Source of the DNA: Frankiales bacterium
Lineage (GTDB): Bacteria > Actinomycetota > Actinomycetes > Mycobacteriales > SCTD01
NCBI GenBank assembly: GCA_025464795.1
Contig: JAODNB010000044.1
Location: 1-9,822, forward strand
DNA length: 9,822 bases
Reading direction: 5' to 3'
Under the pieces are notes generated by a model that saw only the letters and a program-made list of their open reading frames with translations, was not told the DNA's origin and made no database searches. This document shows positions 1 to 7,010 of this stretch, piece by piece. The number at the start of each line of letters is the position of its first letter. The first letter of the stretch is position 1. A program made the position numbers and the translations under genes.

Positions 1-760
1 GGTAGACGGTGACTGCGGAGGCGAGCGGCAACGGGTACGGGGAGTCGGGCCACTCGACGCCGACGTGCAGCCCGTAACGGGCGTTCATGTCGAGGCGCAG
101 ACCCCCCACCGCGGACGCCAGGTCGCCATCGCGAAGGGCCGGAGGCCGGGTACGGGCCATGACGGCGCGCACCTGCTCCTCCGCGTCCTCGACGTAGTCC
201 GAGACCTTGGCGATGTCAGGATCTCCGGCCAGCATCGAGCGGGCGATCATCAGCGACTGAGCGACCGTGTCGTGGAGCTCCGCAGCCAGCTGCCCACGGG
301 CGCCCTCCTCTGCGGCGACCAGGCCGGACAGCAGCTCGAAGACCCCGGCGCCGGCCGTCTCGGCGTCCCGGCGGTGCCGCTCCCCCAGCTCGTCGGCCAC
401 GCGCACGCGCAGGTGCAGGGCATCGAGAGTGCGAGCGAGGTCCGCCACCTCGAGCGAGACGCGGGTGACCAGACGCCGCGTCGCGTGCAGCGGCAGGCTC
501 GGCTCGGAGATCCGCGAGACCGCGTCCTGGTGCAGCCCGCGCAGCGCGTTCGCCAGGCGGATCGCCGCGACGACCGACAGCAGGACGAACCCCAGGCCCG
601 CACAGGCGCCCGCACCGAGGGCCTCGATCGCTCGGGAGTCCAGGTCCCCGTCGAGCTGCAGGACGACCGCGATGACGCCCACGACGGACAGGACCGACCC
701 GCCGCTCAGCAGCGCCGTCCAGACAGCGAGCGGCAGCGCAGCGCGGGCCGGCTTGCTCAC
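1..760 (-). CDS. Sensor histidine kinase, HisKA_3 (NarL/DesK-like) type, C-terminus cut by window edge
   Basis: Membrane histidine kinase that should autophosphorylate and pass phosphate to a NarL-type response regulator, probably the one encoded at 3744-4481. About 253 residues are visible. Two hydrophobic segments (about residues 9-34 and 47-67) are joined by a loop of only about a dozen residues, so there is no real extracytoplasmic sensor domain. A HAMP-like linker helix region follows (about 68-130). The dimerisation/phosphoacceptor helix carries the HisKA_3 signature AELHDTVAQSLM, with His163 as predicted phosphoacceptor. The window ends at the entry to the HATPase domain (LPLASAVTVY), just before the expected N-box. 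The GTG start at 760 is chosen because it forms a GTGA overlap with the stop of the preceding membrane/GAF gene. There is no good Shine-Dalgarno, so translational coupling is likely. The family call is firm; the ATPase domain and the true end are not visible. Confidence 0.93.
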   Translation of the reverse strand, partial: MSKPARAALPLAVWTALLSGGSVLSVVGVIAVVLQLDGDLDSRAIEALGAGACAGLGFVLLSVVAAIRLANALRGLHQDAVSRISEPSLPLHATRRLVTRVSLEVADLARTLDALHLRVRVADELGERHRRDAETAGAGVFELLSGLVAAEEGARGQLAAELHDTVAQSLMIARSMLAGDPDIAKVSDYVEDAEEQVRAVMARTRPPALRDGDLASAVGGLRLDMNARYGLHVGVEWPDSPYPLPLASAVTVY

Positions 761-2157
761 CGCAGGACACCCGTAGTGGTCCAGTCGGTCGCCGGACGCG
801 CCGGGGCCGGTGTCCTGGTGGCGTCGAGCCCCACCAGGTCAGGGTCAGCGGCGAGGGCGACAGCGCCGAGCAGGGAAGCCACGGCGCGCTCCACCAGGTG
901 CAGCTCCTCGACCATGTCGTCCAGCCCGCCCGACACCTCCGTGAGCCGTGCCAGGCGCTCGGCGGACTCGCGCAGCACCGTGAGCGCCGGAGCCGTGGCC
1001 GCGCCGAGGTCGCCCAGGGCTCGGGCAGCCTGCCCGACGACCTCGATGCGCGCGTAGGCGGACCGGGAGCGGTCCGACAGGTCCGAGACCGACAGCCACG
1101 AGTCAGCTTGCCCGACCAGGACCTCCGCGAGCCGGATCTCACGTCGACCGAACCCGGCAGACCCAGCGGGACGACGGGCGATGAGCACGGCCTGGGGGCT
1201 CTCCGGGTTCCCGAGGACGGCGGAGCACCACGGCCGGCCGTTCTCGGTGCCGATCGTGACACCTCGGGCACCGAGGGCCCGCATGACCCACGGCTCGTCG
1301 AAGACGTCGGCGTCGACCCGGAGCCGCTGCGGTGCGGTGGACTCGTCGCCGGCGTACCGGACCGGGCCGTCCGCGGCGAGCAGCAGCATCTCCACATCGG
1401 CACCACCGAACAACCGCGCGGCGGCGGAGACGACGACCTGAGCGGACGTGTCGCTGGTACGGGCGGTGAGCCGCTCCTGGCCGGCGGCCAGCTCAGCGAA
1501 CAGCCGGGCCTCCTGCGCACGGCGGGTCTGCTGGTCGTACGAGGACCAGAGCAGCGCAAGGGGCACCACGAGGCCGAACAGCCCGAGCGGCGCGTGCACG
1601 GCGAGGTAGGCGGCAAGCAGCCCGATCGAGCTGTTGCCCGCCATGTGCACGGCCGACAGCGGAGCGGACGACACGAGCATCGGTAGCAGCGGACGGTTGC
1701 TGGTCACGGCCACCGCCACCGCGATGAGCGTGAAGTTGAGGACGAACCACACGGCCATGCCGGCGATCGCCCCAGGAACGCCCCCGCCCACGAGGCCCGC
1801 GACCAGCGAGCCGAGGACGGCGCCGGTCCCGAAGACCGCCATGTTGAAGGTCTTCTTCAGCTGCGGACGTCGCAGCACGGTCTGTGCGAGGTAGACCGCG
1901 ATGAGGACCGCGAGCGGCGTCCAGCTGCCGGGGGAGATGACCCAGGCCGCACCGAGCGCGCTCTCGGTCAGGGAGAACGTCCAGGTCTGGCGACCGAACT
2001 GCAGGCTGACGACGGCGATCTCAGCGGAGAACACCCCGAGCACGAGGAGCGGCAGGGCCCACCACGAAGGCGCGCCCCAGGTGTCGAAGACCGCCCCGAC
2101 CGCACCCGCGAGGGCCGTGCCGACCGCGACTGCGCGGACCGTCCGCTGCGGGCTCAC
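757..2157 (-). CDS. Polytopic membrane protein with C-terminal GAF-like domain (putative sensor partner of the histidine kinase)
   Basis: A 466-residue protein. The N-terminal half has about six to seven hydrophobic segments (roughly 7-24, 33-52, 62-93, 103-123, 128-150 and 172-207). It resembles the integral-membrane sensory regions seen in front of GGDEF, HD or kinase outputs; the stretch around residues 95-115 (LRRPQLKKTFNMAVFG) is typical of them. A GAF-like domain follows at about 225-355 (divergent, ending near FGRREIRLAEVLVGQADSWL), then a helical tail to about 440 and a Pro/Ala-rich end. No kinase, GGDEF, EAL, HD or HTH output domain is visible. The start is GTG at 2157, which overlaps the protease stop as GTGA. 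An open frame continues upstream to 2262, but there it only reads the protease tail repeats out of frame. It lies between protease and kinase in one operon, so a role as sensory subunit for the input-poor kinase is an inference. The ligand is unknown. Confidence 0.85.
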   Translation of the reverse strand: MSPQRTVRAVAVGTALAGAVGAVFDTWGAPSWWALPLLVLGVFSAEIAVVSLQFGRQTWTFSLTESALGAAWVISPGSWTPLAVLIAVYLAQTVLRRPQLKKTFNMAVFGTGAVLGSLVAGLVGGGVPGAIAGMAVWFVLNFTLIAVAVAVTSNRPLLPMLVSSAPLSAVHMAGNSSIGLLAAYLAVHAPLGLFGLVVPLALLWSSYDQQTRRAQEARLFAELAAGQERLTARTSDTSAQVVVSAAARLFGGADVEMLLLAADGPVRYAGDESTAPQRLRVDADVFDEPWVMRALGARGVTIGTENGRPWCSAVLGNPESPQAVLIARRPAGSAGFGRREIRLAEVLVGQADSWLSVSDLSDRSRSAYARIEVVGQAARALGDLGAATAPALTVLRESAERLARLTEVSGGLDDMVEELHLVERAVASLLGAVALAADPDLVGLDATRTPAPARPATDWTTTGVLR

Positions 2158-3542
2158 GAGTCGTCGCCCCAGGAGTCCGACGCCCAGCTGTTGGCCGCCC
2201 AGCTGTTGGCCGCCCACGCGTTCGCAGCCCAGCTGTTGGCCGCCCAGCTGTTGGCCGCCCACGCGTTCGCGTCGAAGCCGGTCTCACCGGTCGCGTCGCC
2301 CGAGCCGTCGAGAGCCTGGCCGTCACTGCCGCTGCAGAGCTCCGTCGTCGTCCGGACGGAGCCGGCGCCGTCGCGGTGCCCGCGCACGTCCTGGGAGGCG
2401 CAGCGCAGGGACGCCTTCACCTGCGCGGGGGTGGCCGAGGGGTGGGCTGCGAGGAGGACGGCGGCCAGACCGGAGGTGATCGCCGTCGCCTGGCTGGTCC
2501 CTGAGCCCCGGAACAGCCCGTGGGGCAGGTGCCGGGTGCTGGGAAGCTGAGCCAGGACCGAGTCCGCCGGCAGCACGCTGAGCACGTCGACACCACTGGC
2601 CACGACGTCCGGCTTGGGCACGCCCTGGACGACGTCGCTGCCGCTGAAGGGCGCGACCCGCCCGGTGCTGAGGTTCGCTGCACCGACGGTCAGGACGCGC
2701 GGGTCGAAGCCCGGGTCACCGACGGTGCCGCGGGTGTTGCCCGAGGAGACGACGACGGTGATGCCGGCGCCACGGACCGCCTCGACGGCGTCGGTCAGCG
2801 GGTCGGGTCCGTACGCGTCCCGCGGGCGCGAGTGGGACAGCGACAGGTTGGCCACGTCGACGCGGTCCGGGTGCTGGACGACCCAGTCCAGCCCGGCGAG
2901 CACGCGGGACAGCGACGTGGTGCCGTCGTCCTGGGCGACCTTCACCACGAGGACCTGCGCACCCGGAGCGACGCCGAGGTTGGTGCCGGCAGTGCCCGGG
3001 GCGCTCGAGCCTGCGATCAGGTTCGCCATGAAGGTGCCGTGGCCGTAGCCGTCGCGGAAGATCCCCGAGGTCCGGGTGTCCCCCACCCTGGAGGTGTCCA
3101 CCGCGTCGACCAACCGGCGTGAGGAGCGGTTCAGGGAGCTGGTGTCGGACACGCCCGTGTCCACCACCGCGACCCGCGCTCCGGTGCCGGCGCCGTCCTT
3201 GCCCGCGCGCCCGCCCAGGCCCTCGGAGGCGAAGAAGCCGTCGTCGGACGACGTACCTCCGCGCGAGGTCAGCTCGATCGCGTCGTCAGGTGCGATGCCC
3301 CGGACACCAGGGACCAGCGCGAGCCGACGCAGAGCAGGAGCGGTGGCCCGGACGACGGACTGGTGCAGGGCCGGCAGCGTCTGGACGACGTCGACGCCGT
3401 CCAGGGACGGCACCGGCCCCGAGAAGCTCACGACGGCCTGCAGGACCGGTCCACCCGGGACCGCCGCGAGGGCAGCCGCGCCCAGTAGGGAGCCGGCGAC
3501 AGCGCACGCCAGGGATCGGCGCACGGTCACGGGGTGGAGCAC
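2154..3542 (-). CDS. Secreted S8 (subtilisin-type) serine protease with Trp pentapeptide-repeat tail
   Basis: A 462-residue subtilase. The N-terminus (VRRSLACAVAGSLLGAAALAA) looks like a Sec signal peptide. Residues about 33-92 look like an I9-type propeptide/inhibitor. The catalytic domain has all key residues: Asp128 in VAVVDTGV, His168 in GYGHGTFMANLI, oxyanion Asn269 in VVSSGNTRG, and Ser350 in GSGTSQATA. From residue 422 a low-complexity tail carries seven Trp at exact 5-residue spacing (428 to 458) in WAANS/WAANA units, ending in an acidic GDDS. The GTG start at 3542 is preceded by AGGAGG at a short 4-base spacing. The frame stays open to 3881, but that part is antisense to the response regulator. 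It is the first gene of the leftward operon and overlaps the next as GTGA. Protease identity is certain. The substrate and the role of the tail are unknown; processing of a surface signal for the downstream kinase is possible. Confidence 0.93.
   Translation of the reverse strand: MLHPVTVRRSLACAVAGSLLGAAALAAVPGGPVLQAVVSFSGPVPSLDGVDVVQTLPALHQSVVRATAPALRRLALVPGVRGIAPDDAIELTSRGGTSSDDGFFASEGLGGRAGKDGAGTGARVAVVDTGVSDTSSLNRSSRRLVDAVDTSRVGDTRTSGIFRDGYGHGTFMANLIAGSSAPGTAGTNLGVAPGAQVLVVKVAQDDGTTSLSRVLAGLDWVVQHPDRVDVANLSLSHSRPRDAYGPDPLTDAVEAVRGAGITVVVSSGNTRGTVGDPGFDPRVLTVGAANLSTGRVAPFSGSDVVQGVPKPDVVASGVDVLSVLPADSVLAQLPSTRHLPHGLFRGSGTSQATAITSGLAAVLLAAHPSATPAQVKASLRCASQDVRGHRDGAGSVRTTTELCSGSDGQALDGSGDATGETGFDANAWAANSWAANSWAANAWAANSWAANSWASDSWGDDS
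2185..2274. repeat. Tandem 15-bp repeats arranged as two 45-bp copies, in the protease 3' end
   Basis: On the plus strand the 15-base unit CAGCTGTTGGCCGCC occurs at 2185, 2200, 2230 and 2245. It is separated by the variant CACGCGTTCGCAGCC at 2215, and by a partial copy of that variant at 2260. The pattern is therefore two 45-base blocks (unit, unit, variant), at 2185-2229 and 2230-2274. The first four units are identical base for base, including at third codon positions, which suggests recent duplication. In the protease frame they encode WAANS/WAANA. Confidence 0.9.
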
Positions 3543-3743
3543 GATGCCTCCTGCTGGTGGTGTCCGTGTGTGCGTCGGCAGTCCGCGTGCCGAACTGCAG
3601 CGCCCTGAGGTCTTGTCAGCCGAACGGCCTAGTCCCCCGCGCTGGGCCGGTCGGCGGAACGCCGACGCGCGCGGCAGGTCGACGTTCCTGCGGTTGAGCG
3701 CTTCAGCAGGGCCGCGTGGCAGCCGAAGCAGTCCAGGAACGAC
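3543..3743. promoter_or_regulatory. Divergent promoter region between protease operon and response regulator
   Basis: About 200 bases with no gene, lying between two divergent starts. It must hold the promoters for the leftward protease-sensor-kinase operon and probably for the rightward regulator. I see no convincing -35/-10 pair. It contains two direct copies of GCCGAAC (3589-3595 and 3619-3625), 30 bases or about three helical turns apart; the second extends into the palindrome CCGAACGG. A longer inverted repeat lies at 3650-3666. Binding by the adjacent regulator is inferred from position only. Confidence 0.45.
3650..3666. repeat. Perfect inverted repeat GTCGGCG-GAA-CGCCGAC
   Basis: Two perfect 7-base arms around a 3-base centre, lying between the divergent protease and regulator genes. 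It could be an operator for a dimeric regulator or a hairpin in a 5' leader. There is no T-run, so a terminator is unlikely. In such GC-rich DNA an arm of this length can arise by chance. Confidence 0.5.
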
Positions 3744-4481
3744 GTGGGTCTCCTCGTCGCGATCGTGGACATGAGCAAGGTGGAGGACGCGGTGGCAGCC
3801 GGTCTCGAGAGTGCGCTGGACATCCCGGTGCAAGGCGCTGGGGAGAACCCTGGCTTCTCCGCCATGGTCGTGGACGATCACCCGCTGGTCCGCGAGTCGA
3901 TGGTCAACCGGCTGAAGATGATGGGCGCCCGTGAGGTCGTCGAGGCCGCCACCATCGGTGAGGCCCGAGCCCGCGCCAACGTCTCCGGCCCGCGCGAGCT
4001 GTGCGTGCTGGACCTCGGACTGCCGGACGGCTCCGGCCTCGACCTGCTCGCCGACCTGCGCTCCGCCGGCTGGCAGCGCCTCGTGGTGCTCTCCGCGGCC
4101 GACGACCCCTACAGCGTGCGAGCGGCCTTCGTCGCCGGCGCCCAGGGCTACCTGCTGAAGTCCGCCTCACCCGTGGTCGTGGCTGACGGCGTCCGTCGCG
4201 TCCTGGACGGCGGCGTGTACGCCGACCCCTCCGTCGCCTCCCTGCTCGCCGCCGGCCTCCGTGGGGGCCCGGTCGACACGGGCGTCTCGGAGCTCAGCCA
4301 GCGCGAGGTCGAGGTCCTGCGCCTGGTGGCTGACGGTCAGTCGAACAAGCAGATCGGTGACGAGCTCGGCCTGTCAGCGCTCACCGTCAAGAGCCACCTC
4401 GCCCGGATCGCCCGCAAGCTCGGCACCGGTGACCGCGCCGAGATGGTCGCGCTCGCGATGCGCGCAGGAGTGATCCGCTAG
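3744..4481 (+). CDS. NarL/LuxR-family response regulator
   Basis: A 245-residue two-component response regulator that should bind DNA when phosphorylated. The receiver domain starts at about residue 40 (AMVVDDHPLVRES; acidic pair Asp44/Asp45). It has phosphoacceptor Asp90 in VLDLGLPDGSG, Ser117 in VVLSAADD and the conserved Lys139 in GYLLKSA. A LuxR-type helix-turn-helix fills about 182-241 (ELSQREVEVLRLV, then LTVKSHLARIARKLG). About 40 residues precede the receiver, which is unusual. The GTG at 3744 is preferred because AGGA lies 5 bases upstream. ATG at 3771 (MSKVEDAV) is a good alternative, giving 236 residues but without a visible ribosome site. The gene is divergent from the protease-sensor-kinase operon, whose kinase is of the type that pairs with this family, so a cognate pair is likely. 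Confidence 0.95.
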   Translation: MGLLVAIVDMSKVEDAVAAGLESALDIPVQGAGENPGFSAMVVDDHPLVRESMVNRLKMMGAREVVEAATIGEARARANVSGPRELCVLDLGLPDGSGLDLLADLRSAGWQRLVVLSAADDPYSVRAAFVAGAQGYLLKSASPVVVADGVRRVLDGGVYADPSVASLLAAGLRGGPVDTGVSELSQREVEVLRLVADGQSNKQIGDELGLSALTVKSHLARIARKLGTGDRAEMVALAMRAGVIR

Positions 4482-4485
4482 GACC

Positions 4486-4527
4486 CGTTACGCGTGGGCG
4501 CCTGGGGCGTTAGGTCAGTAACGACCT
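4486..4527. promoter_or_regulatory. Cluster of CGTTA/TAACG elements upstream of the GH5 gene (possible operator)
   Basis: In the 68-base gap between regulator and glycosidase, CGTTA occurs at 4486-4490 and again at 4508-4512. The second copy is followed by its inverse at 4519-4523, giving CGTTAggtcagTAACG. An overlapping 5-base inverted repeat (AGGTC/GACCT) spans 4512-4527. The layout suits a dimeric regulator or a small leader hairpin. No binding protein can be assigned, and no clear -35/-10 pair is visible. Confidence 0.3.
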
Positions 4528-4549
4528 CAACCCCCCTGGAGGAACCCCC

Positions 4550-5704
4550 GTGCGCCGGTACGCCCTGGCTGCAGCAGCCGCGTCCCTCGCCTCGGCGGCG
4601 CTCGTCGCCGCTCACCCGGCAGGAGCCACCGGCCCCGCCACCGGCGCGCTCCACACGTCGGGCAACAGGATCCTCGACAGCAACAACGCTCAGGTGGTGC
4701 TCAAGGGCATCCACCGCGACGGCACCCAGGGCGGTCCTTCCACCAGCTCCACCCCGGTCACCGCGGACGAGCTCAGCTGGATCGGCCGGGGCCGCCCGGC
4801 AGGCTGGCACGCCTCTGTCGTGCGGGTGCCCGTCGGCGCCACGCAGTGGACCGGCCTGTGCCCGTCCCTGTCGAACGAGGCCGCTCCGTACCGCAAGAAG
4901 ATCGACGCTGAGGTCGCGAACCTCACCAAGCAGGGCATCACGGTCCTGCTGGACCTGCACTCGACGTCGGCCGACTGCTCGTCCATCGACCGTCACGCGA
5001 TGCCGGATGCCAAGGTCACGAAGGCGTTCTGGACGGACGCCGCCGCGCACTACGCGTCCAACCGCCGCGTGGCTTTCGAGCTCTACAACGAGCCGCACTA
5101 CGTGTCGGACGCGGTGTGGCTGAACGGCACCCTGCTGGCGACCCAGCAGGACTGCGACCTCAGCAACCCCCTCCAGCCACCCCCCGTCGAGTGCCTGCTC
5201 ACCGCCCCCCGCTACCAGGCGGTCGGGATGCAGGAGCTGTACGACCTGGTGACCAAGCAGGCACCCGGCCACCTGATCGTCGTCGACGCCCCCGGCTACG
5301 CCGCGAAGGTGCCCAGCTCGCTGATCAAGACCTCCGCCGACAACCTGGCGTACGGCTTCCACCCGTACTCCTGCTCCGTGCCCGGAGCGCCGTGCGACAC
5401 GACGGCGCAGGCCCGCGCGAACACGGGCTTGCTGGACCAGTGGAAGGCGTTCGGCGTCTCGCACCCGGTCTTCGTGACCGAGTTGGGCTGGCCCGTCTAC
5501 TCCAAGGGCTACGACGAGGGCTACGTCGACGGGGCTCGGTACTACCGGGAGACGATCGCGTACATGAAGACGCAGAAGTGGAGCTGGATCGCCTTCGCCT
5601 GGGACGGCAACACCGGCGGCGCCTTCAGCCTCATCCAGAACAAGACCCGCTACACGCCGAACTCCACCGGCAAGCCGGTGTACGACGCCCTGCGCGCCCG
5701 CTGA
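4550..5704 (+). CDS. Secreted glycoside hydrolase family 5 (cellulase-like)
   Basis: A 384-residue secreted glycosidase, probably hydrolysing beta-linked glucan or related polysaccharide by the retaining mechanism. The signal peptide is clear (MRRYALAAAAASLASAALVA, likely cleaved after the AGA near residue 26). The single TIM-barrel domain shows GH5 landmarks in order: LKGIHRDG (51-58), Arg92 in VVRVPVG, VLLDLHS (132-138), acid/base Glu181 in FELYNEPH, His271 in YGFHPYS, nucleophile Glu311 in VFVTELGW, and Trp351 in FAWDG. There are six Cys, which fits disulfides outside the cell. No carbohydrate-binding module is present, and the length suits a bare catalytic domain. The GTG start has GGAGG 7 bases upstream. 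It follows the response regulator by 68 bases on the same strand and may be co-transcribed or regulated by it, but that is unproven. The exact substrate cannot be told from sequence. Confidence 0.92.
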   Translation: MRRYALAAAAASLASAALVAAHPAGATGPATGALHTSGNRILDSNNAQVVLKGIHRDGTQGGPSTSSTPVTADELSWIGRGRPAGWHASVVRVPVGATQWTGLCPSLSNEAAPYRKKIDAEVANLTKQGITVLLDLHSTSADCSSIDRHAMPDAKVTKAFWTDAAAHYASNRRVAFELYNEPHYVSDAVWLNGTLLATQQDCDLSNPLQPPPVECLLTAPRYQAVGMQELYDLVTKQAPGHLIVVDAPGYAAKVPSSLIKTSADNLAYGFHPYSCSVPGAPCDTTAQARANTGLLDQWKAFGVSHPVFVTELGWPVYSKGYDEGYVDGARYYRETIAYMKTQKWSWIAFAWDGNTGGAFSLIQNKTRYTPNSTGKPVYDALRAR

Positions 5705-5731
5705 CGGTCGCGCGTCCGAGGGACGTAGGCT
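5702..5731 (+). promoter_or_regulatory. Putative leaderless promoter of the ribonuclease D gene
   Basis: The -10-like TAGGCT at 5726-5731 ends 7 bases before the GTG start at 5739. A -35-like TGACGG at 5702-5707 lies 18 bases further upstream and includes the stop codon of the GH5 gene. No Shine-Dalgarno sits at useful spacing. This layout is typical of leaderless actinobacterial transcripts, which begin at the start codon itself. Confidence 0.55.
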
Positions 5732-5738
5732 CCCTGCC

Positions 5739-7010
5739 GTGACCACGACCCAGCCGGGTCCCGAGGGAGAGGCGACCGGCAACCCGGACGCTCCCGAGGT
5801 GACCCCGCTGCTCGTCCCCCGTGAGGGGACGCCGCCGGTCACCGAGACCGCCGCGGCGCTCGCTGAGGTCGTGGCCCGCTTCGCCGCCGGTACCGGTCCG
5901 GTCGCGGTCGACGCCGAGCGCGCCTCGGGCTACCGGTACTCCCAGCGCGCCTACCTCGTGCAGCTGCGCCGGGAAGGAGCCGGATCGGCGCTCATCGACC
6001 CGATCGCCTGCCCGGACCTGTCCTTGTTGGGCAAGGTGCTGCAGGGCGACGAGTGGGTGCTGCACGCCGCCTCCCAGGACATCCCCTGCCTCGCCGAGAT
6101 CGGCATGGACCCGCCCGCGGTCTTCGACACCGAGCTCGCCGGTCGGCTGGCCGGCTTCGAGCGCGTGGGGCTGGGGGCGATGGTCGAGAACGTTCTCGGC
6201 TACCGCCTCGAGAAGGGACACAGCGCTGCGGACTGGTCCACCCGGCCGCTCCCCCAGGACTGGCTCGTCTACGCGGCACTGGACGTGGAGGTCCTGCTCG
6301 AGCTGCGCGACGCGCTCGAAGCCGAGCTGGACCGCCAGGGCAAGCTCGGCTGGGCGCACCAGGAGTTCGAGGCCGTACGGCTGGCGCCTGCACCGGGGCC
6401 GCGTGTCGACCCGTGGCGCCGGACCTCGGGCATCCACCGGCTGCGGAGCCGCCGGCAGCTGGCCGGCGTCCGCGCCCTTTGGGAGGTCCGCGACCAGATG
6501 GCCCGGCGCCGGGACACCGCCCCGGGCCGGATCCTGCCGGACGCCGCGATCATCAGCGCCGTCAGCGCCGCGCCCGCGACGACGTCGGACCTGACCGCTC
6601 TGCCGGTGTTCGGGGGCCGGTCCACCCGCCGCCACGCCGACACCTGGTTCGGGGCCCTGCAGGCGGCTGCCGCGCTTCCCGACGACGAGCTGCCGCAGCC
6701 GGTCCCCGCGGGTGACGGACCGCCGCCGCCGAACCGCTGGGCGGAGCGCGACCCGATCGCCGCGAAGCGCCTCGCGCGGGTCCGCGCCGCCGTGACGGCC
6801 CTGGCCGAGGCCAACACGATGCCGGCCGAGAACCTGGTGCCGCCCGACTGCGTGCGCCGGCTCGCCTGGACCCCGCCGGAAGAGGTCTCCGCCGAGTCGG
6901 TACGTGCCTCGTTGCTGTCGAACGGCGCCCGGCCGTGGCAGGTCGAGCTGGTCAGCGATGACCTGACCGCCGCGCTCGCCGAGCCTGCTGCCGCCGCCGC
7001 GCCGCAGTGA
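5739..7010 (+). CDS. rnd: Ribonuclease D (DEDDy 3'-5' exonuclease with HRDC domain)
   Basis: A 423-residue 3'-5' exoribonuclease acting in tRNA and structured RNA 3' processing in the cytoplasm. The DEDDy exonuclease domain spans about 34-200, with the metal-binding acidic residues visible: Asp58 and Glu60 in VAVDAERA, Asp114 in HAASQDIPCL, and Tyr178/Asp182 in YAALDVEVLL. An HRDC domain follows at about 235-315 (RRQLAGVRALWEVRD). A C-terminal extension to 423 has a Pro/Gly-rich linker and a further helical part, as usual for actinobacterial RNase D. The GTG start at 5739 has no ribosome site but fits the leaderless promoter. The stop overlaps the next start as GTGA, so the acetyltransferase is probably translated from the same message. 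Confidence 0.95.
   Translation: MTTTQPGPEGEATGNPDAPEVTPLLVPREGTPPVTETAAALAEVVARFAAGTGPVAVDAERASGYRYSQRAYLVQLRREGAGSALIDPIACPDLSLLGKVLQGDEWVLHAASQDIPCLAEIGMDPPAVFDTELAGRLAGFERVGLGAMVENVLGYRLEKGHSAADWSTRPLPQDWLVYAALDVEVLLELRDALEAELDRQGKLGWAHQEFEAVRLAPAPGPRVDPWRRTSGIHRLRSRRQLAGVRALWEVRDQMARRRDTAPGRILPDAAIISAVSAAPATTSDLTALPVFGGRSTRRHADTWFGALQAAAALPDDELPQPVPAGDGPPPPNRWAERDPIAAKRLARVRAAVTALAEANTMPAENLVPPDCVRRLAWTPPEEVSAESVRASLLSNGARPWQVELVSDDLTAALAEPAAAAAPQ

Noticed and set aside
65..1057. Long rightward open frame of 330 codons
   Set aside because: It is antisense to the kinase and membrane/GAF genes, has low-complexity Arg/Gln-rich product and no recognisable fold; it is open only because of high GC.
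2158..2262. N-terminal extension of the membrane/GAF protein (GGQQLGGQQLG repeats)
   Set aside because: This is the protease tail repeat read in another frame. The GTG at 2157 with a GTGA overlap gives a natural start.
2185..2274. Short tandem repeats considered as a CRISPR array
   Set aside because: The units are 15 bases, contiguous and without spacers, and they are in frame inside the protease gene.
3543..3881. Extra 113 residues upstream of the protease start
   Set aside because: The stretch is partly antisense to the response regulator and carries no signal peptide; the signal peptide begins right after the AGGAGG-preceded GTG at 3542.
4478..5842. Leftward open frame of 454 codons
   Set aside because: Antisense to the GH5 gene, which has all catalytic motifs; the product is a Val/Gly/Arg-rich shadow without domains.
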